DNA of 64,000 nt from Gemmatimonas aurantiaca T-27 (GTDB taxonomy: Bacteria > Gemmatimonadota > Gemmatimonadetes > Gemmatimonadales > Gemmatimonadaceae): assembly GCF_000010305.1 (NCBI RefSeq), contig NC_012489.1, positions 248,001-312,000 of the forward strand, read 5' to 3'. Each line of letters opens with the position of its first letter. The first letter of the stretch is position 1. The notes beneath the pieces are model-generated. The model did not search any database, was not told the DNA's origin, and saw only the letters and a program-made list of their open reading frames with translations. Shown here piece by piece: positions 25,277-33,575 of this stretch. The translations under genes and the position numbers were made by a program.

Positions 25277-25321
25277 AAAAGCCCCGCTGTGTGGCGCAAT
25301 TGGCGCACTGCACAGCGGGGC
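25276..25321 (-). terminator. Rho-independent terminator of the serine hydrolase gene
   Basis: GCCCCGCTGTG (25281-25291) pairs with CACAGCGGGGC (25311-25321). Read on the minus strand the stem is followed by TTTTT, 54 bases after the stop of the serine hydrolase gene. The T-run coincides with the end of the convergent ABM gene. Confidence 0.85.
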
Positions 25322-25374
25322 ATTCGAATCTCACAGGATCGCGGTATTTGTTCTGATAGTGATTTGTTGATGCT

Positions 25375-26973
25375 TTATTGCTGTCGGCAAACAGCGCCTG
25401 GTACTGCCTGGCGTTCTGGCGGAATGCTCATGACGGTGAACTGCTGAATACGCGCCGGTTCGGTGGGGGCGAGGGTGATGCCCACCTGCAGGGCGCCACT
25501 GGCGCAGCGCAGCTTCCACACACCGCGCAGCGCGTTTTCCACCCACATGGCGCCTTCGGGTCGGCAGTTGCCGCCAGCGGCCGAGACCAGCCGTGCGATC
25601 TCCGCGGCGCGGCGCGGCGCCGCTTCATCACGGAAGAGGTTCATGGCCGCGACACTGTCGGCCAGGGGTTGCTCCCAGTGCTGCACCAGGCGGGTGGCCT
25701 TGGCCTGCATGTCGGCGAGCACGGGCGACGGCTGCGCCGCACGCGCCACCAGGCTGCCGGCTCCGGCGAGCAGCTCGAGCGCCTGGTCGATGGGCGGTCC
25801 CCAGCCGGTGTAGGTAAGGTTGCCCAGCGCCACGATGCCCACCCCCTGCTCGGGCAGCCAGCGCATCTGTGATCCGAACCCGGGCAGGCCGCCGGAGTGC
25901 GCGACGATGTGATTGAACAGGCAGTTTTGCGAGATGCGCAGGCCGTAACCGTAGCCGCCCGCCGAGAGATTGAGTGTGCCGCCCTGCAGGACCGCGCTGC
26001 CACCGGCGTACCGCCAGATCTGCTGCATTTCGCGCAGCGAGGAACGCTTGAGCACCGGTGACTCCGCGCCATCGCGCGCCGGCCAGGCGCTCAGCATGAG
26101 GCCCACCCATCGGCTGAGATCCGCGCTCGAGGTGAGCATGCCGCCCATGGCCCCGAACGATCCGTCGGGGAGCGGCGGTTCTTCGAGCCATTGCCCATCC
26201 TGCAGGCGGTAGCCATGGGCGAGGCGCGTTGCCGGTACATCGCGCGACTGCATGGTGGTGGACGTCATGCCCAGCGGGCGCAGCACCTTGTCGCGGATGT
26301 AGGTGGCGTAGGGTTGTCCCGACACGTTCTGCACAATGCGTCCGAGGATGGCGAAGCCGTAGTTCGAGTATTCGTAGGCGACGCCGGGCACGTTGGAGAA
26401 CGGGATGCCCTGCCGGATCATCTGCCCCAGTTCGGCGTCGGTGCGATCGAGCTGCTGGTCGCCCCATGGATTGTCCTCGGGAAACCCCGCCGAATGCGAC
26501 AACAGATGACGCACCGTGATGCGCGGCGCATCGGATGTGGGGTACTTGAGGGTGCGCAGCTCGGGCACGTACTTCTCGGCCGGGTCGTCGAGCGCCAGCT
26601 TGCCCGCATCGCGGAGCTGCAGGATGGCGAGTGCCGTGAAGCTCTTGGTCATCGACGCGATGCGGAACACCGTACTGGTGTCGACGGCGGCCCGAGAGGG
26701 CACTTCGCGCTGGCCCATCGCCGCCACGTGCAGCAGTCGACCGTCGACTACGACGCCATAGGCGATGCCCGGCACACGATTGCGCTCCATGAACGCGCGC
26801 ATGACGCTGTCGATGCGTGGGACCGTGCGCTGGATGCGCGCGAGCCGTTCGGGATCGGCGAAGCGGGCGGGCGGGGCCACACTCGACTGCGCGAGCACCG
26901 AGGCGCCGGGGACGGTGAGGAGCGCGAGCGTGGTCGCGATGGAACGGAGCACGGGAGCGGGAGTTGATCGCAT
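25375..26973 (-). CDS. Serine hydrolase, class C beta-lactamase/DD-peptidase family
   Basis: A 532-residue secreted protein with signal peptide (about 1-29, cleavage near VLAQS). The beta-lactamase-related fold carries S107-M-T-K110 (the SXXK nucleophile and base), YSN in YEYSNYGFAIL and HSGG in place of KTG near IVAHSGGLPGFGS. These match the esterase/DD-peptidase side of the family (S12) rather than true AmpC enzymes. A C-terminal extension of about 150 residues follows. It probably acts on a peptide, ester or cell-wall substrate in the periplasm. The start at 26973 is preferred; an ATG at 26994 would add seven residues. It is divergent from the Ada-like gene. Confidence 0.92.
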   Translation of the reverse strand: MRSTPAPVLRSIATTLALLTVPGASVLAQSSVAPPARFADPERLARIQRTVPRIDSVMRAFMERNRVPGIAYGVVVDGRLLHVAAMGQREVPSRAAVDTSTVFRIASMTKSFTALAILQLRDAGKLALDDPAEKYVPELRTLKYPTSDAPRITVRHLLSHSAGFPEDNPWGDQQLDRTDAELGQMIRQGIPFSNVPGVAYEYSNYGFAILGRIVQNVSGQPYATYIRDKVLRPLGMTSTTMQSRDVPATRLAHGYRLQDGQWLEEPPLPDGSFGAMGGMLTSSADLSRWVGLMLSAWPARDGAESPVLKRSSLREMQQIWRYAGGSAVLQGGTLNLSAGGYGYGLRISQNCLFNHIVAHSGGLPGFGSQMRWLPEQGVGIVALGNLTYTGWGPPIDQALELLAGAGSLVARAAQPSPVLADMQAKATRLVQHWEQPLADSVAAMNLFRDEAAPRRAAEIARLVSAAGGNCRPEGAMWVENALRGVWKLRCASGALQVGITLAPTEPARIQQFTVMSIPPERQAVPGAVCRQQ

Positions 26974-27034
26974 GTCCTGATCTGCCACCAACATCTGCCA
27001 TCGTCAATCCAGTGACGGATTTCCGGAGCCCATG

Positions 27035-27052
27035 GCGCAAGACTGCGCAAGA
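27035..27052 (+). promoter_or_regulatory. Tandem GCGCAAGA repeats, candidate Ada-type boxes
   Basis: GCGCAAGA occurs at 27035-27042 and again at 27045-27052, one helical turn apart, about 75 bases before the Ada-like start. The E. coli Ada box is usually written AAAGCGCA, and the repeats share its GCGCA core. Recognition by this Ada-like protein is inferred. Confidence 0.4.
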
Positions 27053-27128
27053 TTCGGAGCGCGTCGGTTGGGCGCCACGCATTTCGTTCGGTCACGGCTC
27101 CTGACACATTTCTTTCACTGCTCCGCCG

Positions 27129-28070
27129 ATGCCGAATTCACGCTCCTCCTCCTCGCCTGCGATCCGTCCCGCACCTTCGCCTGAAGTGGCGGCGCGGATG
27201 CGTCATGTGGCCGAATACATCGCCTCACATGCCGACGAGCCGCTGCCGCTGGCCCGCCTGGCCCGCCAAGCCGACATGAGTGCCACCCACCTGCAACGCA
27301 CGTTCACGCAGGTGATTGGGGTGAGTCCCAAAGCGTACCAGTCGGCGCAGCGGCTCGAGCAATTCAAGCGTCGTTTGCGTGAAGGCGATGCCGTGCTCGA
27401 TGCCACGTTTGGTGCGGGGTATGGCAGCACCAGCCGGGTGTATGAACAGGTGACGGGTGGGTTGGGCATGACGCCGTCGGCGTATCGCAGTGGCGGCGCG
27501 GGAGAATCCATCGTCTACGCGGTGCGCGAGACCGGGATGGGGCTGTTGCTCATGGCGGCCACGACACGCGGGGTCTGTCTCGTGGAGTTTGGCGACAGCG
27601 ACGCCGCACTGGTGGCCCGATTGACCGACGAGTTTCCGCGCGCGCAGCTCGAACCGGCCGGTGATACCGCGCGTGCGCCGCTGGATGCGTGGATGGCTGC
27701 GCTCGACGCTCACATGGTGCAGGGAGCCCCGCGTCCGGATTTGCCACTGGATGTGCGGGGGACGGCGTTTCAGGTGAAGGTGTGGCGTTTTCTGATGCAC
27801 GTGAAGCCGGGGGAAGTGGTGAGCTACACTGAGCTCGCAGCCGGCATCGGACATCCACGGGCCGTCCGGGCGGTGGGGAGTGCCTGCGGCGCCAATCGCC
27901 TGGCCGTGCTCATTCCGTGTCATCGGGCGTTGCGCGGTGATGGCTCACTCGGCGGGTACCGCTGGGGACTCGATCGCAAGCGGACACTGCTCGATCGTGA
28001 GCGCCGTTCGGCTGCCGAACACAGCAGCCGTAGCCATGCGCAATCCAGCGGCGCGCTCGCTGATGGGTAG
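27129..28070 (+). CDS. Ada-like fusion: AraC-type HTH plus O6-alkylguanine-DNA methyltransferase
   Basis: A 313-residue fusion. Residues about 24-120 are an AraC-type DNA-binding domain (LARLARQADMSATHLQRTFTQVIGVSPKAYQ) and about 130-300 a DNA methyltransferase with the active-site motif IPCHR, nucleophile C264, and the VKVWRFLMHVKPGEVVSYTELA helix. It lacks the N-terminal zinc domain of E. coli Ada that repairs phosphotriesters and switches the protein into an activator, so the repair signal may be sensed differently. It directly reverses O6-methylguanine and may regulate its own gene through the tandem repeats upstream. The stop is 63 bases before the start chosen for the phosphatase gene. 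Confidence 0.93.
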   Translation: MPNSRSSSSPAIRPAPSPEVAARMRHVAEYIASHADEPLPLARLARQADMSATHLQRTFTQVIGVSPKAYQSAQRLEQFKRRLREGDAVLDATFGAGYGSTSRVYEQVTGGLGMTPSAYRSGGAGESIVYAVRETGMGLLLMAATTRGVCLVEFGDSDAALVARLTDEFPRAQLEPAGDTARAPLDAWMAALDAHMVQGAPRPDLPLDVRGTAFQVKVWRFLMHVKPGEVVSYTELAAGIGHPRAVRAVGSACGANRLAVLIPCHRALRGDGSLGGYRWGLDRKRTLLDRERRSAAEHSSRSHAQSSGALADG

Positions 28071-28133
28071 ATTGGTGCGATGCGCGGTACAATGCAGGCG
28101 GTGGCTCATTCTGCCGACGGAGAACGGAAGACG

Positions 28134-28751
28134 ATGACGAAGGTGTCGATGATGTCGTGGAAACAAGCGGATCGCGTGGGCGCTGTGACCGGAAGCCTGA
28201 GGCGGGCCGCGCTGTTGGGTGTTGCCATGATCGGCGCGGTGGCTGTTTTGCCGCAGGTGGCGCAGGCACAGCCGTCGCTGGTCATTCTGGTGCGGCATGG
28301 CGAGAAGCAGCCGACGCCGGCCAACGATCCGTCGCTGAGCGAAGCCGGCGTGGCGCGTGCCGACGCGCTGGAAAAGGCGCTGGCCGGCGCGACACCGGGC
28401 ACCATCGTGGTGACGGCCACCAAGCGCACGCAGGAAACGGCCGCCGCTGTGGTGAAGCGCACCGGCATCACACCCACTGTCATCGCCCTCTCCGGCGCCC
28501 ATGTGAAGTCGGTGGCCGATGCCGTCATGAAAGCCAGCGGGGTGGTGCTGGTGGTGGGGCACAGCAATACCGTGCCGGCTATCGTGAACGCGCTGGGTGG
28601 TCCCAAGTTGCCCGATCTGTGCGACGCGAGTTATGCCACGATGTTCGTCTTTCAGCCCGCTCGGGACGGTCGTGCGGCGCAGCTCGTGACCAGTTCGTAC
28701 GGCACGCCCGACGCTCCGGGCGCCTCAACCTGCGCGCCGCCGTCACGATGA
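28134..28751 (+). CDS. Exported histidine-phosphatase-family protein
   Basis: A 205-residue protein with a signal peptide (hydrophobic about 22-43, cleavage near AQAQP). The phosphatase motif is LVRHGEKQ and a second catalytic His lies in VVGHSNTVPAIV. The domain is short (about 150 residues) as in SixA/PhoE-like members. It probably hydrolyses a phosphoester in the periplasm. Several starts are in frame; 28134 places the ATG just before the signal peptide, with GGAAG 4 nt upstream, while 28080 would add 18 atypical residues. It begins a rightward run of genes. Confidence 0.85.
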   Translation: MTKVSMMSWKQADRVGAVTGSLRRAALLGVAMIGAVAVLPQVAQAQPSLVILVRHGEKQPTPANDPSLSEAGVARADALEKALAGATPGTIVVTATKRTQETAAAVVKRTGITPTVIALSGAHVKSVADAVMKASGVVLVVGHSNTVPAIVNALGGPKLPDLCDASYATMFVFQPARDGRAAQLVTSSYGTPDAPGASTCAPPSR

Positions 28752-28773
28752 TCGGCTGGCGGTCCGTCGGTTG

Positions 28774-29532
28774 ATGGCCGACGTGCGCGGCGATCATTTC
28801 TCCACCGTCTCCGCGGGGTACGCGACCTTCAGGCCGCGTTACCCCGCGTCGCTGTTTCAGGCCCTCGCGGCGGTGGCACCGGTGCACACGCTGGCCTGGG
28901 ACTGCGGATGTGGTTCCGGCCAGGCCAGTGTGGCGCTGGCCGAGTGGTTCGGGCAGGTCCATGCCACCGATGTGAGCGCGGCGCAGGTGCAGGCGGCACA
29001 GCCCCATGCGCGGGTGACGTATCAGGTGGCGCCTGCCCAGGAGAGCGGCCTGCCCGCCGGCAGTGTTGCCCTCATCACCGTGGCCCAGGCACTGCATTGG
29101 TTCGATGTGGACGCCTTTCATGCCGAAGCCACGCGTGTGCTCATGCCCGGCGGCGTGATTGCAGAATGGTCGTACGCGCTGATGGAAACACCAGCACATC
29201 CCGCGGTTGGCCAGGTCGTGAATGCGCTGGATGCCGATGTGCGGGCGTGGTGGCCACCAGAGCGCCGGCATGTGGATTCGCACTACGCCGATCTGGCCTT
29301 TCCGTTCTCGCCGGTCGACATCGGCACGCACCACATGACCGTCGACTGGACGCAGGAACAACTCCTGGGCTATCTCGCCACCTGGTCGGCCATCACCCGT
29401 GTCCGTGCCGGTCAGGGGCATGATCCGCTGGTCGCGTGTGCCGCCGCGCTGGCCGCCGCATGGCCGGCGTCTGACACGGTGCGTGTCCGCTGGCCGCTCA
29501 CCGCGCGTGTGGGACGCCTCGCGCGCCCGTAG
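28774..29532 (+). CDS. Class I SAM-dependent methyltransferase
   Basis: A 252-residue methyltransferase of the YcgJ/Methyltransf_11 type. Motif I is WDCGCGSGQASVAL (residues about 42-55), followed by the acidic motif HATDVSAAQV, LITVAQALHWFD and LMPGGVIAEW. The N-terminal HFSTVSAGYATFRPRYP is typical of this small-molecule methyltransferase group. The substrate is unknown. ATG 28774 was chosen over the TTG one codon earlier. The gene lies between the phosphatase and mog. Confidence 0.9.
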   Translation: MADVRGDHFSTVSAGYATFRPRYPASLFQALAAVAPVHTLAWDCGCGSGQASVALAEWFGQVHATDVSAAQVQAAQPHARVTYQVAPAQESGLPAGSVALITVAQALHWFDVDAFHAEATRVLMPGGVIAEWSYALMETPAHPAVGQVVNALDADVRAWWPPERRHVDSHYADLAFPFSPVDIGTHHMTVDWTQEQLLGYLATWSAITRVRAGQGHDPLVACAAALAAAWPASDTVRVRWPLTARVGRLARP

Positions 29533-29555
29533 AGGCGGCATGATACCTTTGGGCC

Positions 29556-30083
29556 ATGATCTCCCTCGGCATCGTCACCATCTCCGATCGGGCCAGCACC
29601 GGTGTGTACGAGGACAAGTCCGGGCCGGCGATTCGCGATGTGTACACCCGCTGGCTTGCCACGCCGTGGCAGGAAGCCTACCGGTTGGTGCCCGATGAGC
29701 AGCCTGCCATCGAGGCGGCACTGCGCGAACTGGCCGACGATGTGCGCTGCCCGCTCATCGTGACCACGGGTGGTACCGGTCCCGCGCCGCGCGACGTGAC
29801 GCCGGAAGCCACGGTGGCGGTGTGTGATCGCATTCTGCCCGGCTTTGGGGAACAGATGCGCGCCGTCTCCATGCAGACCGTGCCAACGGCGATCCTTTCG
29901 CGGCAGATCGCCGGATCGCGTGGTGCCTCGCTGATCATCAACCTGCCCGGCAAACCCGTCGCCATCGAAGAATGTCTGCGGGCCGTGTGGGCCGCGGTGC
30001 CCTACTGCGTGGAGTTGCTCGGCGGACCACGTCTCGCCTTCACCGACGCGGCGCCCCGTCATCATCGTCCGACGTCTGCATGA
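29556..30083 (+). CDS. mog: Molybdopterin adenylyltransferase
   Basis: A 175-residue MoeA/Mog-fold protein of the Mog (MogA) group: IGIVTISDRASTGVYEDKSGP at the N-terminus, the loop TTGGTGPAPRDVTPEAT and INLPGKPVAIEECL. Mog adenylylates molybdopterin so that MoeA can insert molybdate, giving the molybdenum cofactor. No other cofactor gene is in the window, so the rest of the pathway lies elsewhere. It starts 23 bases after the methyltransferase and is followed by the Trm112-like gene. Confidence 0.93.
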   Translation: MISLGIVTISDRASTGVYEDKSGPAIRDVYTRWLATPWQEAYRLVPDEQPAIEAALRELADDVRCPLIVTTGGTGPAPRDVTPEATVAVCDRILPGFGEQMRAVSMQTVPTAILSRQIAGSRGASLIINLPGKPVAIEECLRAVWAAVPYCVELLGGPRLAFTDAAPRHHRPTSA

Positions 30084-30135
30084 TGCACCGGTCTCATCGT
30101 GTCATGTTGTGTCGCCCCCTTTCCTGTTGCCGCTC

Positions 30136-30333
30136 ATGAGTCTGTCTCCCACGCTGCTCGAGATCCTGGTGTGCCCCAAGAGCAAGGCGCCGCTCGAGTA
30201 TCATGCCGGTCCACCGGAAGTGCTGATCTGCCGCGAGAGTCGCCTGGTGTATCGCGTGGAGGAGGGGGTTCCGGTGATGCTCATCGATGAAGCGGAGCCG
30301 CTGGACGAAGCGCGCTATCCGCGTCCGGTTTGA
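30136..30333 (+). CDS. Trm112-like (YcaR/UPF0434 family) small protein
   Basis: A 65-residue protein matching the Trm112-like family: LEILVCPKSKAPLEY, LICRESRLVYRVEEGVPVMLIDEA. The first Cys of the family's zinc-binding pairs is in CPKSK; the second pair is reduced to a single Cys in LICRES, as in many bacterial members. Eukaryotic Trm112 activates methyltransferases, and bacterial members may do the same, but the partner here is unknown. The ATG at 30136 was chosen to match the family start. Its stop (TGA at 30331-30333) is 11 bases before the next start. Confidence 0.88.
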   Translation: MSLSPTLLEILVCPKSKAPLEYHAGPPEVLICRESRLVYRVEEGVPVMLIDEAEPLDEARYPRPV

Positions 30334-30344
30334 TCGAGGCATCG

Positions 30345-31535
30345 ATGATGGATTCCGCTCACCATCCAGTTGCGTCGACCGACGAGGGGGCGTGGCAGGG
30401 CGCGACCCGTGTCGTGCGTGCAGGTCTGCCCGATGCCGTGCCGGGCACCCCGTATCTGCCAGGTCCGGTGTTTGCCGCGCCCTATCACGCGCCTGGTGAT
30501 CCATCGCAGTCCCCATACACGTACGGCCGGTTCGACAACCCGTCGTGGAAGGGCTACGAATCGGCATTGATGTCGCTGGAAGGCGGCCCCTGTGTGCTCT
30601 TTCCGAGTGGCATGGCGGCGACAGCGGCGGTATTGGCCACGTTGGTGCCACCTGGCGCTTCGGTGTTGATGGCCGCCGAGTGCTACTACACCACGCGCGT
30701 CATGGCCACGCAGACGTTTGCCGGTGGATGGTTTGCATCACAGGGCATGCAGGTGGTGCAGGCGCCCACGGCCAACGACGGCATTCTGCACGCGTTGGAG
30801 CACTGGTCGGGTCCGTTGGCGATGGTGTGGCTGGAGTCGCCCACCAATCCGCAGCTCGACGTCTGCGACATTGCGGCCATTGCGGCGCGGGCTCATGCCC
30901 TGGGAGCGATCGTGGTGGTGGACAACACCACCGCCACCCCGTTGTTGCAGCAGCCGTTGTCACTGGGTGCCGATGTGTGCGTGGTATCGGACACAAAAGC
31001 GATGACCGGACACGGCGACATCGTGCTGGGTCATGTGGCGGTGCGCGATGGTGCGCATGCGGATGCGCTGCGCATGTGGCGAACGCGTATGGGTGTGATT
31101 CCGGGACCCATGGAAGCATGGTTGGCCCATCGCTCCTTGGGCACGCTGCACGTGCGGATGATGCAGCAGTGTCGTACCGCGCAGGTGGTGGCGGAATTTC
31201 TGGCCGCGCGGGCAGCGAGTGGTTCGGTGGTGCGCAACGTGCGCTATCCCGGGCTCCCCGGTGATCGGGCCCATGTACTCGCCTTGCGTCAGATGACGCA
31301 TTTTGGCGGTGTGGTCAGCTTCGAGTTGCCCAGTGCCGATGCCGCGACGCGATTTTTTGCGGCGTCGCAGTTGGTGTACGAAGCGACGAGTTTCGGTGGC
31401 TTGCACACCAGCGCCGAACGTCGGGCCCGCTGGGGCGGTGATGCGGTGAACGAAGGATTCATCCGACTCAGTGTCGGACTGGAAGACGTGAACGATCTGG
31501 TGCGCGATCTCGCGCAGGCACTCGATGCGATCTGA
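30345..31535 (+). CDS. PLP-dependent trans-sulfuration enzyme (cystathionine gamma-lyase/synthase-like)
   Basis: A 396-residue fold-type I PLP enzyme of the Cys/Met metabolism family. Markers are the N-terminal YGRFDNPSWKGYESALMSLEGG, the phosphate-binding loop FPSGMAATAAVL, the Asp in VVVDNTTATPLL, and the Schiff-base Lys in SDTKAMTGHGD. The SDTKA...GHGDIVLGHV form is closer to actinobacterial-type cystathionine lyases than to E. coli MetB. It probably makes or breaks C-S bonds of cystathionine, cysteine or homocysteine. GAGG lies 5 nt before the ATG at 30345. It overlaps the next gene, an amidase, by 11 bases. Confidence 0.9.
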   Translation: MMDSAHHPVASTDEGAWQGATRVVRAGLPDAVPGTPYLPGPVFAAPYHAPGDPSQSPYTYGRFDNPSWKGYESALMSLEGGPCVLFPSGMAATAAVLATLVPPGASVLMAAECYYTTRVMATQTFAGGWFASQGMQVVQAPTANDGILHALEHWSGPLAMVWLESPTNPQLDVCDIAAIAARAHALGAIVVVDNTTATPLLQQPLSLGADVCVVSDTKAMTGHGDIVLGHVAVRDGAHADALRMWRTRMGVIPGPMEAWLAHRSLGTLHVRMMQQCRTAQVVAEFLAARAASGSVVRNVRYPGLPGDRAHVLALRQMTHFGGVVSFELPSADAATRFFAASQLVYEATSFGGLHTSAERRARWGGDAVNEGFIRLSVGLEDVNDLVRDLAQALDAI

Positions 31536-33225
31536 ACAGGATGAGCGTGACGTGACACACGACAACGGCGAACGCACCATCGATCGTCGGCGTTTCATGA
31601 CGGCGGCGGGGCTGACCACGCTGGCCGCAGTGGCGGGCGTTGGATGCGCCGGCGATCCCGCGCCGGTGCAGGGCGCATCGGGCAAGGCGGCCGGTACGAG
31701 TGGCGCTGCGAGTGGTGACGGGCAGCCGGCGTTTGTGCACAACGAAGCGACGATCGCCAGTCTGCAGGAGCAGATGCAGCGCGGGTCGCTCACGTCGACG
31801 GCACTCACCGAAGCCTATCTCGCCCGCATCGCCGCCGTGGATGCGGCAGGGCCCACGCTGCGCAGTGTGCTCGAAACCAATCCTGATGCGCTCACGATCG
31901 CGGCGGAACGCGACGCCGAGCGCAAGGCGGGCAAGGTGCGTGGTCCGCTGCACGGTATCCCGGTGTTGGTGAAGGACAATCTCGACACCGGTGATCGCAT
32001 GCAGACCACGGCGGGTTCGTTGGCGCTGGTGGGCACGCCGGCCACGCGCGATGCACACGTGGTCGCGAAGCTGCGTGAGGCGGGGGCCGTGATCATCGGC
32101 AAAACCAATCTCAGCGAGTGGGCCAACTTCCGTTCCACTCGCTCGTCGAGCGGATGGAGTGGCCGTGGTGGGCAGACCAAACATCCCTATGTCCTCGATC
32201 GCAATCCGTGTGGTTCGAGTTCCGGTACGGGCACGGCGATCGCGGCCAATCTGGCCACGGTGGGTATAGGCACCGAGACGGACGGATCGATCATCTGTCC
32301 GAGTTCGATTTGTGGCCTGGTGGGGCTCAAGCCGACGGTGGGGCTGGTGAGTCGCGCGGGCATCATTCCGATTTCGGCCACGCAGGACACCGCCGGTCCG
32401 ATGACGCGCAGCGTGTCCGACGCAGCCGCGCTGTTGCAGGCGATCGCGGGGCGCGATGAACAGGATCCGTCCACCAGTGCGGCGCCGGCTGCAACGCCCG
32501 ACTATGCCGCGGCTCTGGTGAAGGGCGCGCTCAAGGGCGCGCGCATCGGTGTGGGCCGCAATCTCGCGGGCTTCAATCCGGCAGCCGATGCGGCGTTCAA
32601 CAAAGCCATCGACACGCTGCGGGCGGCTGGTGCGGTGATTGTCGATCCGGCCAACGTGCCAACCGTGGGCAAATACGACGATGCCGAGTTCCAGGTGCTG
32701 TTGTACGAGTTCAAGGACGGACTCAATCGCTATCTGGCGTCACGTGGCGAGACGGTGTCGCACAAGACGCTGGCGGCCCTCATCGCGTACAATCGCGAGC
32801 ACGCGGACACGGAGATGCCGTGGTTTGCGCAGGAGATCTTCGAGCAGGCCGAAGCCAAGGGGCCACTCACCGATGCGGCGTACCGCAATGCGCTCGAGTT
32901 GTGCCGTCGCGCGTCACGTGAGCAGGGACTCGATGCGCTGTTCCGCGAGCATCAACTGGACGCACTGGTGGCACCATCGAATGCACCATCGTGGGTGACC
33001 GATCATGTGAACGGTGACAAGTACAGTGGCGGCAATTCTTCGGTGGCGGCCGTGGCCGGCTATCCATCGCTGACAGTGCCGATGGCCTACGTGCATGGGC
33101 TGCCACTGGGCATCAGCTTCATCGGGCTCGCGTGGAGCGAAGCGAAGCTGTTGGGTTATGGCTATGACTTCGAGCAGCAGGTGATGGCGCGTCAGGCGCC
33201 GAAGTTTCTGAGGACGGTGGAATGA
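31525..33225 (+). CDS. Amidase-signature hydrolase with Tat-type signal
   Basis: A 566-residue amidase-signature enzyme. The N-terminus carries a twin-arginine-type signal (DRRRFMTAAGLTTLAAVAGVGC) with a possible lipobox. Catalytic elements are the Lys in VLVKDNLDTG, the cis-Ser/Ser pair in CGSSSGTGTAIAANL and the nucleophile Ser in TETDGSIICPSS. These enzymes hydrolyse amides of small molecules or peptides; the substrate is unknown. The first ATG overlaps the lyase gene by 11 bases; a GTG at 31552 is an alternative. Its stop overlaps the next start by four bases. Confidence 0.93.
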   Translation: MRSEQDERDVTHDNGERTIDRRRFMTAAGLTTLAAVAGVGCAGDPAPVQGASGKAAGTSGAASGDGQPAFVHNEATIASLQEQMQRGSLTSTALTEAYLARIAAVDAAGPTLRSVLETNPDALTIAAERDAERKAGKVRGPLHGIPVLVKDNLDTGDRMQTTAGSLALVGTPATRDAHVVAKLREAGAVIIGKTNLSEWANFRSTRSSSGWSGRGGQTKHPYVLDRNPCGSSSGTGTAIAANLATVGIGTETDGSIICPSSICGLVGLKPTVGLVSRAGIIPISATQDTAGPMTRSVSDAAALLQAIAGRDEQDPSTSAAPAATPDYAAALVKGALKGARIGVGRNLAGFNPAADAAFNKAIDTLRAAGAVIVDPANVPTVGKYDDAEFQVLLYEFKDGLNRYLASRGETVSHKTLAALIAYNREHADTEMPWFAQEIFEQAEAKGPLTDAAYRNALELCRRASREQGLDALFREHQLDALVAPSNAPSWVTDHVNGDKYSGGNSSVAAVAGYPSLTVPMAYVHGLPLGISFIGLAWSEAKLLGYGYDFEQQVMARQAPKFLRTVE

Positions 33226-33575
33226 GCGACGGTGCAACGAGCGGCCGGCCGCCAGTGGCGGCCCTGCTCACGTTGGTGGTGGCGCTGGTGGTCAGCTTCG
33301 TGGCATGGCGCATGTTCGGCGCCGCGGCCGACGCCGGTGTGGATCGCCTGGCGCGCATCGATACCGTGCGGGCCTGGTGTGAAGGGTTCTATGTGCAGGC
33401 GCAGAGTCGCACCGATACCATGCGTGTCGATCGTGTCGCCTTGCCCGACACCATCGATCCCCAGTCGAGCAACGCCATCGATCGGTGCGGAGACCTGCGC
33501 AGTGAAGCGCCCGGCACGCCACCGCCGAATCCGCGGGAGATGAACGGACAGGAGATGCCACGAGGGCTGCGCTGA
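33222..33575 (+). CDS. Small single-span membrane protein of unknown function
   Basis: A 117-residue protein with one N-terminal membrane helix (about 12-32, VAALLTLVVALVVSFVAWRMF). The remainder is an extracytoplasmic domain with two cysteines (WCEGFY, DRCGD), a possible disulfide. No family is recognised. It overlaps the amidase stop (ATGA) and its own TGA overlaps the ATG of the dipeptidase gene by one base, so it is translationally locked between two hydrolases and probably anchors or chaperones one of them; that role is inferred. Confidence 0.75.
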   Translation: MSDGATSGRPPVAALLTLVVALVVSFVAWRMFGAAADAGVDRLARIDTVRAWCEGFYVQAQSRTDTMRVDRVALPDTIDPQSSNAIDRCGDLRSEAPGTPPPNPREMNGQEMPRGLR

